Counted from the first letter of the stretch, positions 1 through 7,667 are shown. The stretch is 42,416 bases of DNA from Streptomyces sp. NRRL WC-3742 (GCF_000720635.1 NZ_JOCF01000094.1:1-42416); one strand, 5' to 3'. Notes: generated by a model from the sequence alone, not told the origin. A program made the numbers and translations.

Positions 1-67
1 GGGCGGGGCCGGTCGGTGGCGGCGGCGGGGCGGGGCCGGTCGGTGGCGGCGGCGGGGCGGGGCCGGG
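1..67. repeat. 27-bp tandem repeat at left edge
   Basis: A 27-bp GC-rich unit starting GGGCGGGGCCGG is present in two full copies (1-27, 28-54) and a partial third (55-67). The array probably continues to the left of the window. It is non-coding here. Confidence 0.8.
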
Positions 68-267
68 TCTCCGGCCTGCGGGGTGCGGGCGGGCGCTGAC
101 GTGGCGCCCAGGGTTGAGACGTCTCCAGTTCGCGGGGTGTCGGCGTCTCAAAGTGCTGGTGGGCGGGGGTGAGACGGCTTCGCCGGGCGCGGTCGGGGGC
201 TTTCGGCGCGCCTACATTGGTGGCCGTGCCGGACGCCTGTCCGCTGTCCGCTGACGAGGAAGAACTG

Positions 268-597
268 ATGAAGAAGATCACGGCCGCCCTCGGGCTCGCC
301 GCAACGCTCGCCGCCTCCACGCTCGCGCTCGCGCCGACGGCCTCGGCCGAGGAGACCTGCCCCTGGCCGTACGTGTGCTTCGAGGACGGCAACGGCCACA
401 TCCTCACCATGTACAAGGACCAGGGCTGGCAGAACACCGGCTCGCTGACCCGCTCGGCCGCGTACGTCACCAACGCCCGCCACGACGACTGCGCGCTGCT
501 GAAGTACTCCAGCGGCTTCACCGACCGGCTCTACCCGGGCCAGGGCTGGTCGCTGGGCTCGCAGGTCGTCGCGATCGACATCCTCAGCGGCTGCTGA
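268..597 (+). CDS. secreted small crystallin-like / peptidase inhibitor-like protein
   Basis: This encodes a 109-aa preprotein. It opens with MKKITAALG, followed by an Ala-rich hydrophobic stretch ending ASA|EE, which is a good Sec signal peptide. The mature part has four cysteines (in TCPWPYVCF, DDCALL and the C-terminal LSGC), and its pattern (CPWPYVCFEDGNG, Y-x-DQGWQNTG) recalls the beta/gamma-crystallin-like peptidase inhibitor family I36 common in Streptomyces. The ATG at 268 is preceded by GAGGAAG, which fixes the start over an upstream in-frame ATG at 169. It is monocistronic and closed by a strong hairpin. The role as an extracellular inhibitor is inferred from family resemblance only. 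Confidence 0.82.
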   Translation: MKKITAALGLAATLAASTLALAPTASAEETCPWPYVCFEDGNGHILTMYKDQGWQNTGSLTRSAAYVTNARHDDCALLKYSSGFTDRLYPGQGWSLGSQVVAIDILSGC

Positions 598-624
598 CGC
601 CCCCTCTCGTACGCCCGGTCGGAA

Positions 625-664
625 CGCGCCGGGGTTGCCGCCGGCGGGCGGCGACCCCGGCGCG
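625..664 (+). terminator. hairpin terminator after the secreted peptide gene
   Basis: Arms 625-642 and 647-664 (18 nt each, one mismatch) flank a GGCG loop. It starts 27 nt after the stop codon at 595-597. It has no U-tract, as is usual for actinobacterial terminators. Confidence 0.7.
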
Positions 665-777
665 TCTCATTCGCCCTGGACGGGCTCGGCCGCCGGCTCG
701 ACACCACCGCGGCCGCGATGCGGTGGGTCGGCACGCCCGCACGCGCACGCGTCCGTCCGACGCGGGCGGGCGGGCGG

Positions 778-1557
778 TCAGCGGCGCCGGTAGAAGAGCG
801 CGCGGTCGCGGTTGCCCAGCCAGCGCAGTGTCAGCGGGCAGGAGGAGACGGGGCGCCAGCGGGCCTGGAGCTCGGCGAAGAAGGCGTCGTCCGCGCACAG
901 GCCGCCCGGGCCGTCGCCGAGGTAGAGCAGGGCCTCGCCCCGGTAGGCGCGCAGCGCGTTGGCGGCCATCGCCTCGCGGTGGGGCGGCCACAGCAGGGCC
1001 AGGACGCGCCCGGGGTGGGCGGCGGCGTCCTCGGCGGCGTCCCCGGGGCGGACGTCGGTGTAGCGGAAGCGGGAGGTCCAGCCGTTGTGCCCGGCGCGGG
1101 CCTCGGCGTCGGTGGCCAGGACGTCCAGGCCCTGGCGGCGCAGCAGGTGGGCCCAGTAGCCGCTGCCGGCGCCGACCTCCAGCAGGGGGCGTGTGTCCAG
1201 GCAGTCGGCGATCCACCGCAGGGCGGTGTGCGAGGCCAGGGCCCAGGCGTAGATGCGCGAGAGGTCCTGGCGGCGGGGCAGGGGCGCGCCCAGGCCCTCG
1301 GGCAGGTGGTCGAAGACCTCGACGACCGGGCGGGCGGCGGGGCCGTGGCGCAGCGCCGGGTACCAGAGCAGGGGCACCATCTGGGGGTTGTGCGCGGCGA
1401 AGTCCAGGTCGGCCGCGGGCAGCAGGTCGGCGAGGGGGCGGAAGGGGCGCTCCCAGCCCGGGTGGCGGATCTCGGGCCGGGACGCCCACAGGGCGGCCAG
1501 TCGCTCGGCGGTGCCGGTGACCAGGCGCACCGTCGGGTCGGCGGGTGGTGTCGTCAA
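778..1557 (-). CDS. class I SAM-dependent methyltransferase-like protein
   Basis: This is about 259 aa if translation starts at the TTG at 1557 (reading MTTPPADPTVRL), or 250 aa from the GTG at 1530. Neither has a convincing ribosome site, and the frame stays open further upstream without recognisable domain sequence. The centre contains LLEVGAGSGYWAHLLRRQG, the SAM-binding motif I of Rossmann methyltransferases, followed by VLATDAEA with the acidic residue that ends strand 2. LLYLGDGPGGLC lies near the C-terminus. The substrate cannot be read from the sequence. It lies downstream of a small exported-peptide gene on the same strand, about 50 bp away, so the two may be cotranscribed. Confidence 0.72.
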   Translation of the reverse strand: MTTPPADPTVRLVTGTAERLAALWASRPEIRHPGWERPFRPLADLLPAADLDFAAHNPQMVPLLWYPALRHGPAARPVVEVFDHLPEGLGAPLPRRQDLSRIYAWALASHTALRWIADCLDTRPLLEVGAGSGYWAHLLRRQGLDVLATDAEARAGHNGWTSRFRYTDVRPGDAAEDAAAHPGRVLALLWPPHREAMAANALRAYRGEALLYLGDGPGGLCADDAFFAELQARWRPVSSCPLTLRWLGNRDRALFYRRR

Positions 1558-1607
1558 CGCTGGTGGCGGGTCGGGAAGTTGACGTCTGCTCAGGGGGGGA
1601 CGCCTGC

Positions 1608-1808
1608 TCAGAGGGACATGTGGTCCGGGACGACCAGGGCGGGGGTCTCGGCGGGGGTGCTGCCGAGGGCCATGTGGGCCTCGACGGTGATGCCGGTGCC
1701 GGCGCCGGCGGGCTCGCTCCGGGCGACGCTGACGCCGGTGACGGCGGCGGCGGCCAGGGCGGCCGCTGCGGTGGCGATCAGGGCGCTGTGGCGGGGGCTC
1801 AACTCCAT
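1608..1808 (-). CDS. small exported or membrane-anchored peptide, unrecognised
   Basis: This encodes 66 aa. After MELSPRHS comes a hydrophobic Ala-rich segment (residues about 9-29), which could be a signal peptide or a single membrane helix. A polar tail rich in Ala, Thr and Pro follows. The ATG at 1808 has GAAAGG about 8 nt upstream. There are no cysteines and no recognised family. It precedes the methyltransferase gene on the same strand, so coexpression is possible. The call rests on start context and a plausible signal sequence only. Confidence 0.5.
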   Translation of the reverse strand: MELSPRHSALIATAAAALAAAAVTGVSVARSEPAGAGTGITVEAHMALGSTPAETPALVVPDHMSL

Positions 1809-1873
1809 GGCGGGGCCTTTCGGTTCGTGGTGCGACGGTTCGTCGGCAGCCTAGGCGCGGGGGCCGTCGTTGA

Positions 1874-2034
1874 TCAACCGGCAGAATCGACATCCTCCCC
1901 GCCCTGGTCGAGGACGTTCCGGTACGCGGTGTCCAGGTCCCGCAGCCCGCTCCGCCGCTTCGTGGCTCCGGGGCGAGGGCCCTCCCCCGCCCTTCGGGCG
2001 GGCCCCTCATCTCCCCGGCCTGGAGGCCGGGGCG
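1874..2034 (-). mobile_element. possible IS200/IS605 (tnpB-type) remnant
   Basis: Read on the minus strand, about 1945-1874 encodes LRDLDTAYRNVLDQ and then a stop. The peptide resembles the TnpB N-terminal motif LRDLD-x-AY-x-NFF. It runs straight into GGCGGGGAGGATGTCGA (around 1886-1902), which resembles the right ends of actinobacterial IS1341-type elements (GGGGAGGATGTCAA). The 20-nt hairpin at 2013-2032 also looks like structures seen in such elements. No transposase could be made from this. The resemblance is from memory of the families, not from alignment. Confidence 0.38.
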
Positions 2035-2103
2035 TCCTGGGAGGTCGAAGGTGAACCGGGGGTGTCGGGGAAGGGGCCGTTGGCGGGCTGTCAACCCCAC
2101 AGA

Positions 2104-2214
2104 TCTAAGGCGTCTAAGGCGTCTAAGTACCTCTAAGGAAGGTAAGGGGGGTCTCTACGCCTGGGGATCGGGGATCCGGCGGGTCTAAGGGGGGTGCGGG
2201 GGGCGGGGCTAAGG
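2104..2214. repeat. cluster of TCTAAGG heptamers
   Basis: TCTAAGG occurs at 2104, 2113, 2132 and 2184, with variants TCTAAGT at 2122 and GCTAAGG at 2208. The first three copies are spaced exactly 9 bp (unit TCTAAGGCG). This AT-richer patch sits about 110 bp upstream of the small gene at 2324. The function is unknown; it could be a protein-binding array. Confidence 0.6.
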
Positions 2215-2323
2215 CGTGCGGGGGCCCGAAGATGGGGCAGGCGCCCGATGCCCGGGCCCCCACTGGGAGAGGAAAGTCTTACTCGTCAGGGAAACAGAGC
2301 AAGAACCCGATGGGGAGCCCGAG

Positions 2324-2479
2324 ATGATCGAGTACGACACCTTCCAGCAGACCGCCAACGAGCTCGCCCACCGCGCCGAGCACGAGCGCCTGGTACGCGA
2401 GGCCAAGGAGGCGCAGCGGCTGCGCCGCCGTACGGTGGCGGCCCGGTTCACGCGCCGCGTGGCCAAGCGTGCGCACTGA
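2324..2479 (+). CDS. small basic helical protein, unrecognised
   Basis: This encodes 51 aa starting MIEYDTFQQTANELAHRAEH. It has a mixed-charge helical middle (EHERLVREAKEAQRLRRR) and a basic tail (ARFTRRVAKRAH). The ATG at 2324 has GGGGAG 6-11 nt upstream; longer in-frame starts lack that support and would add low-quality sequence. The composition suggests a single amphipathic helix with possible nucleic-acid or membrane contact. I do not recognise a family. It is convergent with the CGNR regulator gene, and the two share a terminator. Confidence 0.6.
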   Translation: MIEYDTFQQTANELAHRAEHERLVREAKEAQRLRRRTVAARFTRRVAKRAH

Positions 2480-2516
2480 GGGCTCGGCACCTGGGCGGTG
2501 CCGGGCGGATCGTGGA

Positions 2517-2542
2517 GGGGAGGCGCCTGGTGGCGCCTCCCC
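2517..2542. terminator. bidirectional hairpin between convergent genes
   Basis: A perfect 11-bp stem GGGGAGGCGCC / GGCGCCTCCCC closes a TGGT loop. It lies between the ends of the small gene at 2324-2479 (+) and the regulator at 2572-3153 (-), and can serve both. Confidence 0.8.
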
Positions 2543-2571
2543 TTCGGCGTTGCGCGGGGCCTGAGGGCGGA

Positions 2572-3153
2572 TCAGTCGGGGGTGGTGCGGCGGGCGTAGG
2601 CGCGGGCGGCGCGGGCGCGGTCGCCGCAGCGGGTGGAGCACCACTGGCGCCGGCCCTGGCGCAGCAGGAAGCGGGTGCAGGGGGGCGAGGCGCAGGCGGC
2701 CAGGCGCGGGGCGTCGGGGCCGGTGAGCAGGTCGGCGGCGTCCGCGGCGATGGCGGCCAGGGCGTGGTCGACCATCGCGGTGGTGGGGTGGGGGGTGCTG
2801 CGGTAGGGGCCGGTCCGCTCGTCCCACTGCAGGAGGCGGGCGGTGGGGACGCGAGTGAGGGCGTCGTTGACCGCGGCGAGGGCGGCGGGGTGGGCGGGCT
2901 GGGCGCTGGTGCGGGAGGCGAGCAGGGAGCGCAGGTGCTCGCGCAGGGAGCGGACCTGGGCGGCGCACATCTCCTGCAGGCCCGCGGGGGCGGGGGTCAG
3001 GCCCTGGGCCAGGAGCCAGTGCTCGGCGTCGGCGGGGGTGGCCAGGCGGTCCAGGTGCAGGCCCGGCAGAGTCAGGGCGCTGTTGGCCAGGGCGAGGCAG
3101 ATGTGCTGCTCCTCCCCGGGGGCCGGGGGGATGCCGGGGTCGGCTTCGGTCAT
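2572..3153 (-). CDS. CGNR zinc-finger transcriptional regulator
   Basis: This encodes 193 aa. The C-terminus carries the CGNR zinc-finger signature: CASPPC, then a basic stretch and WCSTRCGDRARAARAYARR. The canonical Asn of CGNR is Asp (CGDR). The N-terminal two thirds are the helical stress-responsive domain that precedes this finger in the family (ICLALANSALTL, an ATP-less ABATE-type domain). The start is taken at the ATG at 3153 (MTEADPG); an ATG at 3162 is also possible. The gene diverges from the metallo-hydrolase gene at 3232, and the 78-bp gap holds three copies of ATCCGTGAG. It is therefore likely to be autoregulated and to control its neighbour. Confidence 0.85.
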   Translation of the reverse strand: MTEADPGIPPAPGEEQHICLALANSALTLPGLHLDRLATPADAEHWLLAQGLTPAPAGLQEMCAAQVRSLREHLRSLLASRTSAQPAHPAALAAVNDALTRVPTARLLQWDERTGPYRSTPHPTTAMVDHALAAIAADAADLLTGPDAPRLAACASPPCTRFLLRQGRRQWCSTRCGDRARAARAYARRTTPD

Positions 3154-3178
3154 GGATCTCATGGTAGCTCTTGCGCTC

Positions 3179-3231
3179 ATCCGTGAGGATCGCCTAGTTT
3201 CTCTCACGGATACATCACTCCCATCCGTGAG
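3179..3231. promoter_or_regulatory. operator of three alternating ATCCGTGAG half-sites
   Basis: ATCCGTGAG occurs at 3179-3187, inverted (CTCACGGAT) at 3203-3211, and direct again at 3223-3231. The centres are 24 and 20 bp apart, about two helical turns each. The site fills the gap between the divergent CGNR regulator and metallo-hydrolase genes and abuts the GTG at 3232, which fits a repressor site. Confidence 0.75.
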
Positions 3232-4011
3232 GTGAATGTCGTGACGCAGCTTCCCGTGCGCGTTTTCGGTGGCCCGACCGCGCTCTTCGAGTACGGCGGC
3301 CTCCGCTTCCTGACCGACCCGACCTTCGACGGCCCCGGGGACTACGGGCGCCCCGGCCGCCCCCAGCTGACCAAGCTCGCGCCGCCCGACGGCTCCCTGG
3401 AGGAGCTCGGGCGGGTGGACGTGGTGCTGCTCTCCCACGACGAGCACCCCGACAACCTCGACCACGCGGGGCGCGAGCTGCTCGCGCACGTGCCGCTGAC
3501 CCTGACCACCCCCGGCGGCGGCGAGCGCCTGGGCGGCAGCGCCCGGGGGCTGCGGGACTGGGAGGAGGTCGAGCTGGAGCGCCCCGGCGGCGGCACCGTC
3601 ACGGTCACCGCCGTACCGGCCCTGCACGGGCCCGGCACGCGCGAGCAGGTCGAGGCCGTCACCGGCCAGGTCGTCGGGTTCGTGCTCACCGGCGAGGGCC
3701 TGCCCACCGTCTACGTCAGCGGCGACAACGCCTCCCTGGAGGTGGTCGAGGAGATCGCCGCGCGCTTCGCGCCGGTGGACACCGCCATCCTCTTCGCCGG
3801 CGCCCCGCGCTTCCCCGTCCTGTTCGACGGCGCGACCCTCGTCCTGGACAGCGCCCAGGCCGCCCGCGCCGCCGGGATCCTCGGCGCCCGCGCGGTGGTG
3901 CCCGTCCACCAGGACAGCTGGGCCCACTTCACCGAGGGCAACGAGGACCTGGTCGCCGCCTTCACCGCCGCCGGGCTGGCCGACCGGCTCCAGGAGAGCG
4001 CGAAGGGCTGA
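3232..4011 (+). CDS. MBL-fold metallo-hydrolase
   Basis: This encodes 259 aa from the GTG at 3232 (MNVVTQLPVRV); an internal GTG at 3241 would shorten it by three residues. It shows metallo-beta-lactamase features: LLSHDEHPDNLDH around residues 66-78 (the HxxxxDH metal-site loop in the SHDEHPDN variant), LTDPTFDG before it, PALHGPG with a further His, VYVSGDNAS with a metal-bridging Asp, and VPVHQDSWAHF near the end with the last His. This resembles the UlaG/YtnP-like group of soluble hydrolases. The substrate is unknown. It is divergent from, and probably repressed by, the CGNR regulator. Confidence 0.87.
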   Translation: MNVVTQLPVRVFGGPTALFEYGGLRFLTDPTFDGPGDYGRPGRPQLTKLAPPDGSLEELGRVDVVLLSHDEHPDNLDHAGRELLAHVPLTLTTPGGGERLGGSARGLRDWEEVELERPGGGTVTVTAVPALHGPGTREQVEAVTGQVVGFVLTGEGLPTVYVSGDNASLEVVEEIAARFAPVDTAILFAGAPRFPVLFDGATLVLDSAQAARAAGILGARAVVPVHQDSWAHFTEGNEDLVAAFTAAGLADRLQESAKG

Positions 4012-4035
4012 GGCGCGGCGGCGGCGGGAGGGGCG

Positions 4036-4752
4036 TCAGTTCCAGGCGGTGGCGCCGTGGGCGCCGGGGGCACCGGGGGCGCCGGGGAAGCCCGTACCGG
4101 GGAAGGCGCGGGCGACGGCCTCCGCGTGGCGCTCCTCCTGCGCGGCCGTCAGCTTCTGGACCACCGCGATCGCCAGGCCCGCCGCCACCACGTCCAGCGC
4201 GTCCGCGGTCAGCAGCCACGTCGCGGCCGTGCGGTAGGAGTCGGAGTACTCGGCGCTGTCCAGGAACTGGCTGCCGATGCGGCCGATGATCCTGCCCGCG
4301 CAGAAGGTGACCCACCAGGCGTTCAGCAGCGTGTGCGGCAGCGGCGCCCGCACCCCGGAGGCGTCGAGGCGGGTGCTGGCCTGCCAGGTGTCGACGGCTA
4401 TCTCGCGGGGGAACCACAGGTTCGCGAACGGGACGAACCAGCCGCCGATCGCCCAGCCGCGCGACCTGCGGTGGCCCATCGGGTCGAACACCTCGGCGTT
4501 GACGCGCACCCGGTGGAACCAGGTGATGAAGGCGGCCGCGGTGCCCGCCAGGGCCAGCATCTGCAGCCCGCTCGACAGCACGACCAGCGCGTCGGCGCCG
4601 TTGAGGATGTGGGGGCCCATGTCGTCGGCGGAGCCGTACATGAGCAGCGCGGCGACGGCCGCGAGCATCGCCACCCCCGCGCTCACGGCGAGCAGGACGG
4701 TGGTGACGGTGGCGACCGTACGCGGCGGCTGGTAAACGGCGGGCGAGGACAT
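4036..4752 (-). CDS. DUF4328 membrane protein
   Basis: This is 238 aa from the ATG at 4752 (MSSPAVYQPP), with GGAG 13 nt upstream; a GTG at 4797 would add 15 residues with poorer context. It has hydrophobic segments near residues 15-40, 58-85, 130-165 and 185-205. The DUF4328 block is clear: ITWFHRVRVNAEVFDP, HRRSRGWAIGGWFVP and ANLWFPREIAVDTWQAS. The tail is Gly/Ala/Pro repeats (FPGAPGAPGAHGA). It lies downstream of the lanthipeptide precursor on the same strand but behind a strong terminator, so cotranscription is doubtful. The molecular function of DUF4328 is not known to me. Confidence 0.85.
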   Translation of the reverse strand: MSSPAVYQPPRTVATVTTVLLAVSAGVAMLAAVAALLMYGSADDMGPHILNGADALVVLSSGLQMLALAGTAAAFITWFHRVRVNAEVFDPMGHRRSRGWAIGGWFVPFANLWFPREIAVDTWQASTRLDASGVRAPLPHTLLNAWWVTFCAGRIIGRIGSQFLDSAEYSDSYRTAATWLLTADALDVVAAGLAIAVVQKLTAAQEERHAEAVARAFPGTGFPGAPGAPGAHGATAWN

Positions 4753-4857
4753 CGGGGTAAGCACTCCAGGAATGGACCACGGTTGACGGTCCGCCACCCT
4801 AGGGCTTCACCGTTCGTGCACACCAGTGCCTTTCGTGCGGAGGAGGCGAAAGCGGGT

Positions 4858-4891
4858 GGTGCCCGCCCCCCGAAGTGGGGGGGCGGGCACC
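4858..4891 (-). terminator. strong terminator after the lanthipeptide precursor
   Basis: A perfect 14-bp stem (4858-4871 with 4878-4891, GGTGCCCGCCCCCC) has a 6-nt loop, GAAGTG read on the plus strand. It begins 14 nt after the precursor stop codon and should end the lanKC-precursor transcript. Confidence 0.85.
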
Positions 4892-4905
4892 GGTGGTTCT
4901 CCCGA

Positions 4906-5004
4906 CTACATGCAGGCGCGGGAGGACCAGTGGCTGCACCACAGGGACTCGACGATGGACTCGGACTCCTCGGCGAGGCCCTGGAGGTCGAGGATGAAGG
5001 CCAT
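4906..5004 (-). CDS. lanA: class III lanthipeptide precursor (LanA)
   Basis: This encodes 32 aa. The start is MAFILDLQGL, with the I/L-L-D/E-L-Q leader motif that class III synthetases recognise (compare LLDLQ in AmfS and ILELQ in labyrinthopeptin precursors). After an acidic stretch (AEESES) the core from about residue 16 carries Ser16, Ser20, Cys23, Ser24, Ser27, Ser28 and Cys31. Residues 24-31 (SHWSSRAC) fit the labionin pattern S-x2-S-x3-C. Residues 16-23 (SIVESLWC) are the unusual S-x3-S-x2-C. The ATG at 5004 has AAAGAGG upstream. It starts 26 bp after lanKC on the same strand and is followed by a strong terminator. The reading frame is too short for usual gene callers. Leader cleavage and the exact ring pattern are inference. 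Confidence 0.88.
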   Translation of the reverse strand: MAFILDLQGLAEESESIVESLWCSHWSSRACM

Positions 5005-5030
5005 GGTGTTACCTCTTTCTTTCTCGGTGG

Positions 5031-7667
5031 TCACCGGGGCGCGGACGCGTCCCGGGGGTCAAGGAGGGGAAGGGCGCTGCGGCCGGTGGCGGCGGCGTGC
5101 AGGGCCAGCAGGAGCCCGGCGGAGCCGGTGGCCAGGTCGTGGGACAGGCGCAGGAGCTGGTGGCCGGGGACGGCGGCGCGGCCCTGGTGGCGTACCAGGT
5201 GCCAGGCCAGGCGGGCGAGTTGGCGGTGCAGGTGGGTGCGGGCGCGGGGGGCGGGGCTGGCGGCCAGCGCGGTGATGAGGCCGGCGCGGCCTTCGAACAG
5301 GCCCGGCATGAGGACGAATTCGGCCTCGCACGCCTTCTCCAACTGCTCGGCGGCCTCCGTCAGGGCCGGGTCGTCGAGGTGGGCGAGCAGCGCGCGGGCG
5401 GCCAGGGCCGCTCCGGCGGAGCCGTCGGCGAGGTAGGCGGTGGTGCGGCCGTCGTGGGCGAGCAGGAGGCCCTTGCGGTCGTGGCGGGCGCGGGCGAGGT
5501 CGTGGGTCAGGGCGGTGCGGGCGGCGGTGAGCCACTGCTTGTCGCCGGTGTGCTCGTACAGGCGGGTGAGGAACAGGGCGCTGCCGCAGGGGCCGTGGAG
5601 CAGTCCGGTGCGGGTGGGGGGCTGGGCGGCGGTGAGGCGGTGGGCGAGGGTTTCGGCGCGGCGGGTGAGGTCGGCGCCCTCGCCCGGGTGGCGGTGGGCG
5701 AAGTGGAGGTGGGCCAGGCCGAGCCCGGCGAGGCCGGAGGCGAGGGAGGGGCCCAGGACGCCGAGGTCGTCGCGGGTGGCGGTGAGGTGGTGGACGCGTT
5801 CCAGGACGTCGCGGGCGTCGTCGCCGCGGCCCGCCGCGTCCAGGGCCAGGGCGGTGCCGGCGAGGCCGTCGTAGAGGCCGGGGTGGACGGCCTTGGGGTG
5901 GCGGGCGGCTTCCAGGAGCCAGTCGAGGTGCTCGGCGGGGACGGGGCGGCCGGTGGCGGTGAGGGCGTAGAGGACGCCGGCGGCGCCGTGGGCGAGGTCG
6001 GTGCCCTGGCGGGTGAACTGCTCGGGGTCGCCGGGGTAGAGGCGGTCGGTGCGGTGGGGGGTGGCGGCGGCGAGGATGCCGGCGGCGAGGTCGTCGGCCA
6101 GGCGGGCCAGGCCCTCGGGGGTCGCGGTGTCGGGCAGTTCGGCCGGACCGCGGTCGGCGGCGCCGGGGGCGGCGGTGCCGGTGGCGGCGGCGGTGCCTGT
6201 GGCGGTGCCGGGGGTGTGGAGGCTGCCGGGGGGCAGGGGGCCGGCGGTGGCGCGGGTGAGGTCGGCGAGGAGCTGATCGGGCCAGGTGTCGGGCAGGGCG
6301 AAGCGTGCGGCGGCGGCGCGGGCCAGGTCGGCGGCCTTGCCTGCGTCGAGTTCGATGAGGAAGGTCAGCGGCAGGAAGAGGAACAGGCGCAGGCAGGCGA
6401 GCGCGTAGTGGTCGACGGCGGTGCCGGTGCGGGCGGCGGGGCTGATGAAGCCGGGGGCGCCGAAGGCGGGGGGCGTGCCGTCCTCCAGGTCGAAGGCGAG
6501 CTCGAAGTCCACCAGGGCCAGGCGCCCGTCGGGGCGGACCATGACGTTGCCCGGGTGGAGGTCGCCGAAGGCCACGCCGCGCCCGTGGAGGGTGGCGAGC
6601 ATGGCGGTGAGCTGCTCGGCGAAGTCGAGGGCCAGGGCGGTGTGTTCGGCGATGCGCTGCGGGTCGGGGTCGCCCTCGAGGAGGGGGTGGCGGCCGGTGA
6701 AGAGGAAGCGTTCGAGTTTCTCGCCGTCGATGAACTCCTCGACGAGGTACTCGTGCTCCCACACGGTGCGGTGCTCGTACAGGCGGGGGACGAAGTCGAG
6801 GCCCTCCAGGCGGCGCAGCATGTCGCGTTCGCGGTGCAGGCGCTGGACGGCGTCGCTGCCGTGGGTGTCGAGTCCGGCCAGGGGGCGGGCTTCGCGCAGG
6901 ACGACGGTGCGCCCGTCGCGGCGGTCGCGGGCCTTGTAGACGCCGCCGCCGTTGGAGAAGTGCAGGGCGCGTTCGATGGTGTAGGGGAAGTCGTCGGGGG
7001 CCGGTTCGGGGGTGGCGCGGGTGTGGATCTGCTCGTCGAGGAAGGGCGGGACGGTGATCCAGTCGGGGACGGAGAAGACGGGGCGGCGCCGGTCGGGTAC
7101 GAGGGTGCCGGTGACGTCGCGCAGGGCGGAGACGGTGCGGCCCTGGTCGTCGAGGCAGTAGAGCTGGCGGAAGGCGCCGTAGCGGACGTAGAGGATGCCG
7201 GTGCGCCAGCGCAGGTCGCTGAGGATGTAGGGGCCGCGGTGGCCTTCGAGGAGGGGTTCGAGGGTCTCGAGGGTGGTGCGCAGCTCGTCCTCGTCGCGGG
7301 GGTAGAGGGTGAGGAGTTTGCCGCTGGAGCCGCGGGGGGCGTACTTGGCGTTGGCCTTGAGGACGGTCTCGCGGCTGCGCAGGTACTTCACGCTCAGGGC
7401 GTGGGTGTGGCAGTGGGCCAGGACGGTGTCGATGATGCGCGGGGCCTCGTCCGGGGTGCCGGAGACGTGGATCTTCCAGCCCTGGTCGGGCAGGACGGTG
7501 CCCTGGGGGTGGTGGTAGACCCAGACGCCGTCGCGGGTGCGTTCCCAGCCGCCGGGCAGGGGGGCGGTGGCCTGGGGGTAGAGCTCGGCGGTGTCGTCGC
7601 GGGTGGCGGGGTCGTCGTAGTGGACGCGGTCCGCCTGGCAGTAGGGCTCGTAGTCGGACGGGCGCAT
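5031..7667 (-). CDS. lanKC: class III lanthipeptide synthetase LanKC
   Basis: This encodes 878 aa. The N-terminal part (about 1-215) is the phospho-Ser/Thr lyase region. A Ser/Thr-kinase domain runs from about 228 to 440: glycine-rich loop HFSNGGGVYKA, catalytic loop FGDLHPGNVMV (Asp369, Asn374) and metal site VDFE (Asp387). By my reading the usual ATP lysine position (VVLREARP) holds Arg258. The C-terminal part (about 560-878) is a LanC-like cyclase. Its HGPCGSALF segment has only one Cys and no Trp-Cys-His-Gly set, so the zinc ligands of class IV are missing and class III fits. An Ala/Thr/Pro linker (about 480-520) joins kinase and cyclase. The ATG at 7667 follows GGGGGAA. The product would phosphorylate, eliminate and cyclise the neighbouring precursor. 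No transporter or protease gene is adjacent. Confidence 0.93.
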   Translation of the reverse strand: MRPSDYEPYCQADRVHYDDPATRDDTAELYPQATAPLPGGWERTRDGVWVYHHPQGTVLPDQGWKIHVSGTPDEAPRIIDTVLAHCHTHALSVKYLRSRETVLKANAKYAPRGSSGKLLTLYPRDEDELRTTLETLEPLLEGHRGPYILSDLRWRTGILYVRYGAFRQLYCLDDQGRTVSALRDVTGTLVPDRRRPVFSVPDWITVPPFLDEQIHTRATPEPAPDDFPYTIERALHFSNGGGVYKARDRRDGRTVVLREARPLAGLDTHGSDAVQRLHRERDMLRRLEGLDFVPRLYEHRTVWEHEYLVEEFIDGEKLERFLFTGRHPLLEGDPDPQRIAEHTALALDFAEQLTAMLATLHGRGVAFGDLHPGNVMVRPDGRLALVDFELAFDLEDGTPPAFGAPGFISPAARTGTAVDHYALACLRLFLFLPLTFLIELDAGKAADLARAAAARFALPDTWPDQLLADLTRATAGPLPPGSLHTPGTATGTAAATGTAAPGAADRGPAELPDTATPEGLARLADDLAAGILAAATPHRTDRLYPGDPEQFTRQGTDLAHGAAGVLYALTATGRPVPAEHLDWLLEAARHPKAVHPGLYDGLAGTALALDAAGRGDDARDVLERVHHLTATRDDLGVLGPSLASGLAGLGLAHLHFAHRHPGEGADLTRRAETLAHRLTAAQPPTRTGLLHGPCGSALFLTRLYEHTGDKQWLTAARTALTHDLARARHDRKGLLLAHDGRTTAYLADGSAGAALAARALLAHLDDPALTEAAEQLEKACEAEFVLMPGLFEGRAGLITALAASPAPRARTHLHRQLARLAWHLVRHQGRAAVPGHQLLRLSHDLATGSAGLLLALHAAATGRSALPLLDPRDASAPR

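Larger units (their letters stand above)
1809..2323. other. 515-bp intergenic region with hairpins and repeats
   Basis: No convincing gene is seen. The stretch holds the possible IS200/IS605 remnant (1874-2034), two perfect hairpins (CCCGCCC-TTC-GGGCGGG at 1986-2002 and CCCCGGCC-TGGA-GGCCGGGG at 2013-2032) and a cluster of TCTAAGG repeats (2104-2214). Confidence 0.7.

Noticed and set aside
1870..2136. An 88-codon plus-strand frame upstream of the small gene at 2324
   Set aside because: It crosses two hairpins and the TCTAAGG repeats, has no ribosome site, and its translation is Pro/Gly/Arg-rich without a recognisable domain.
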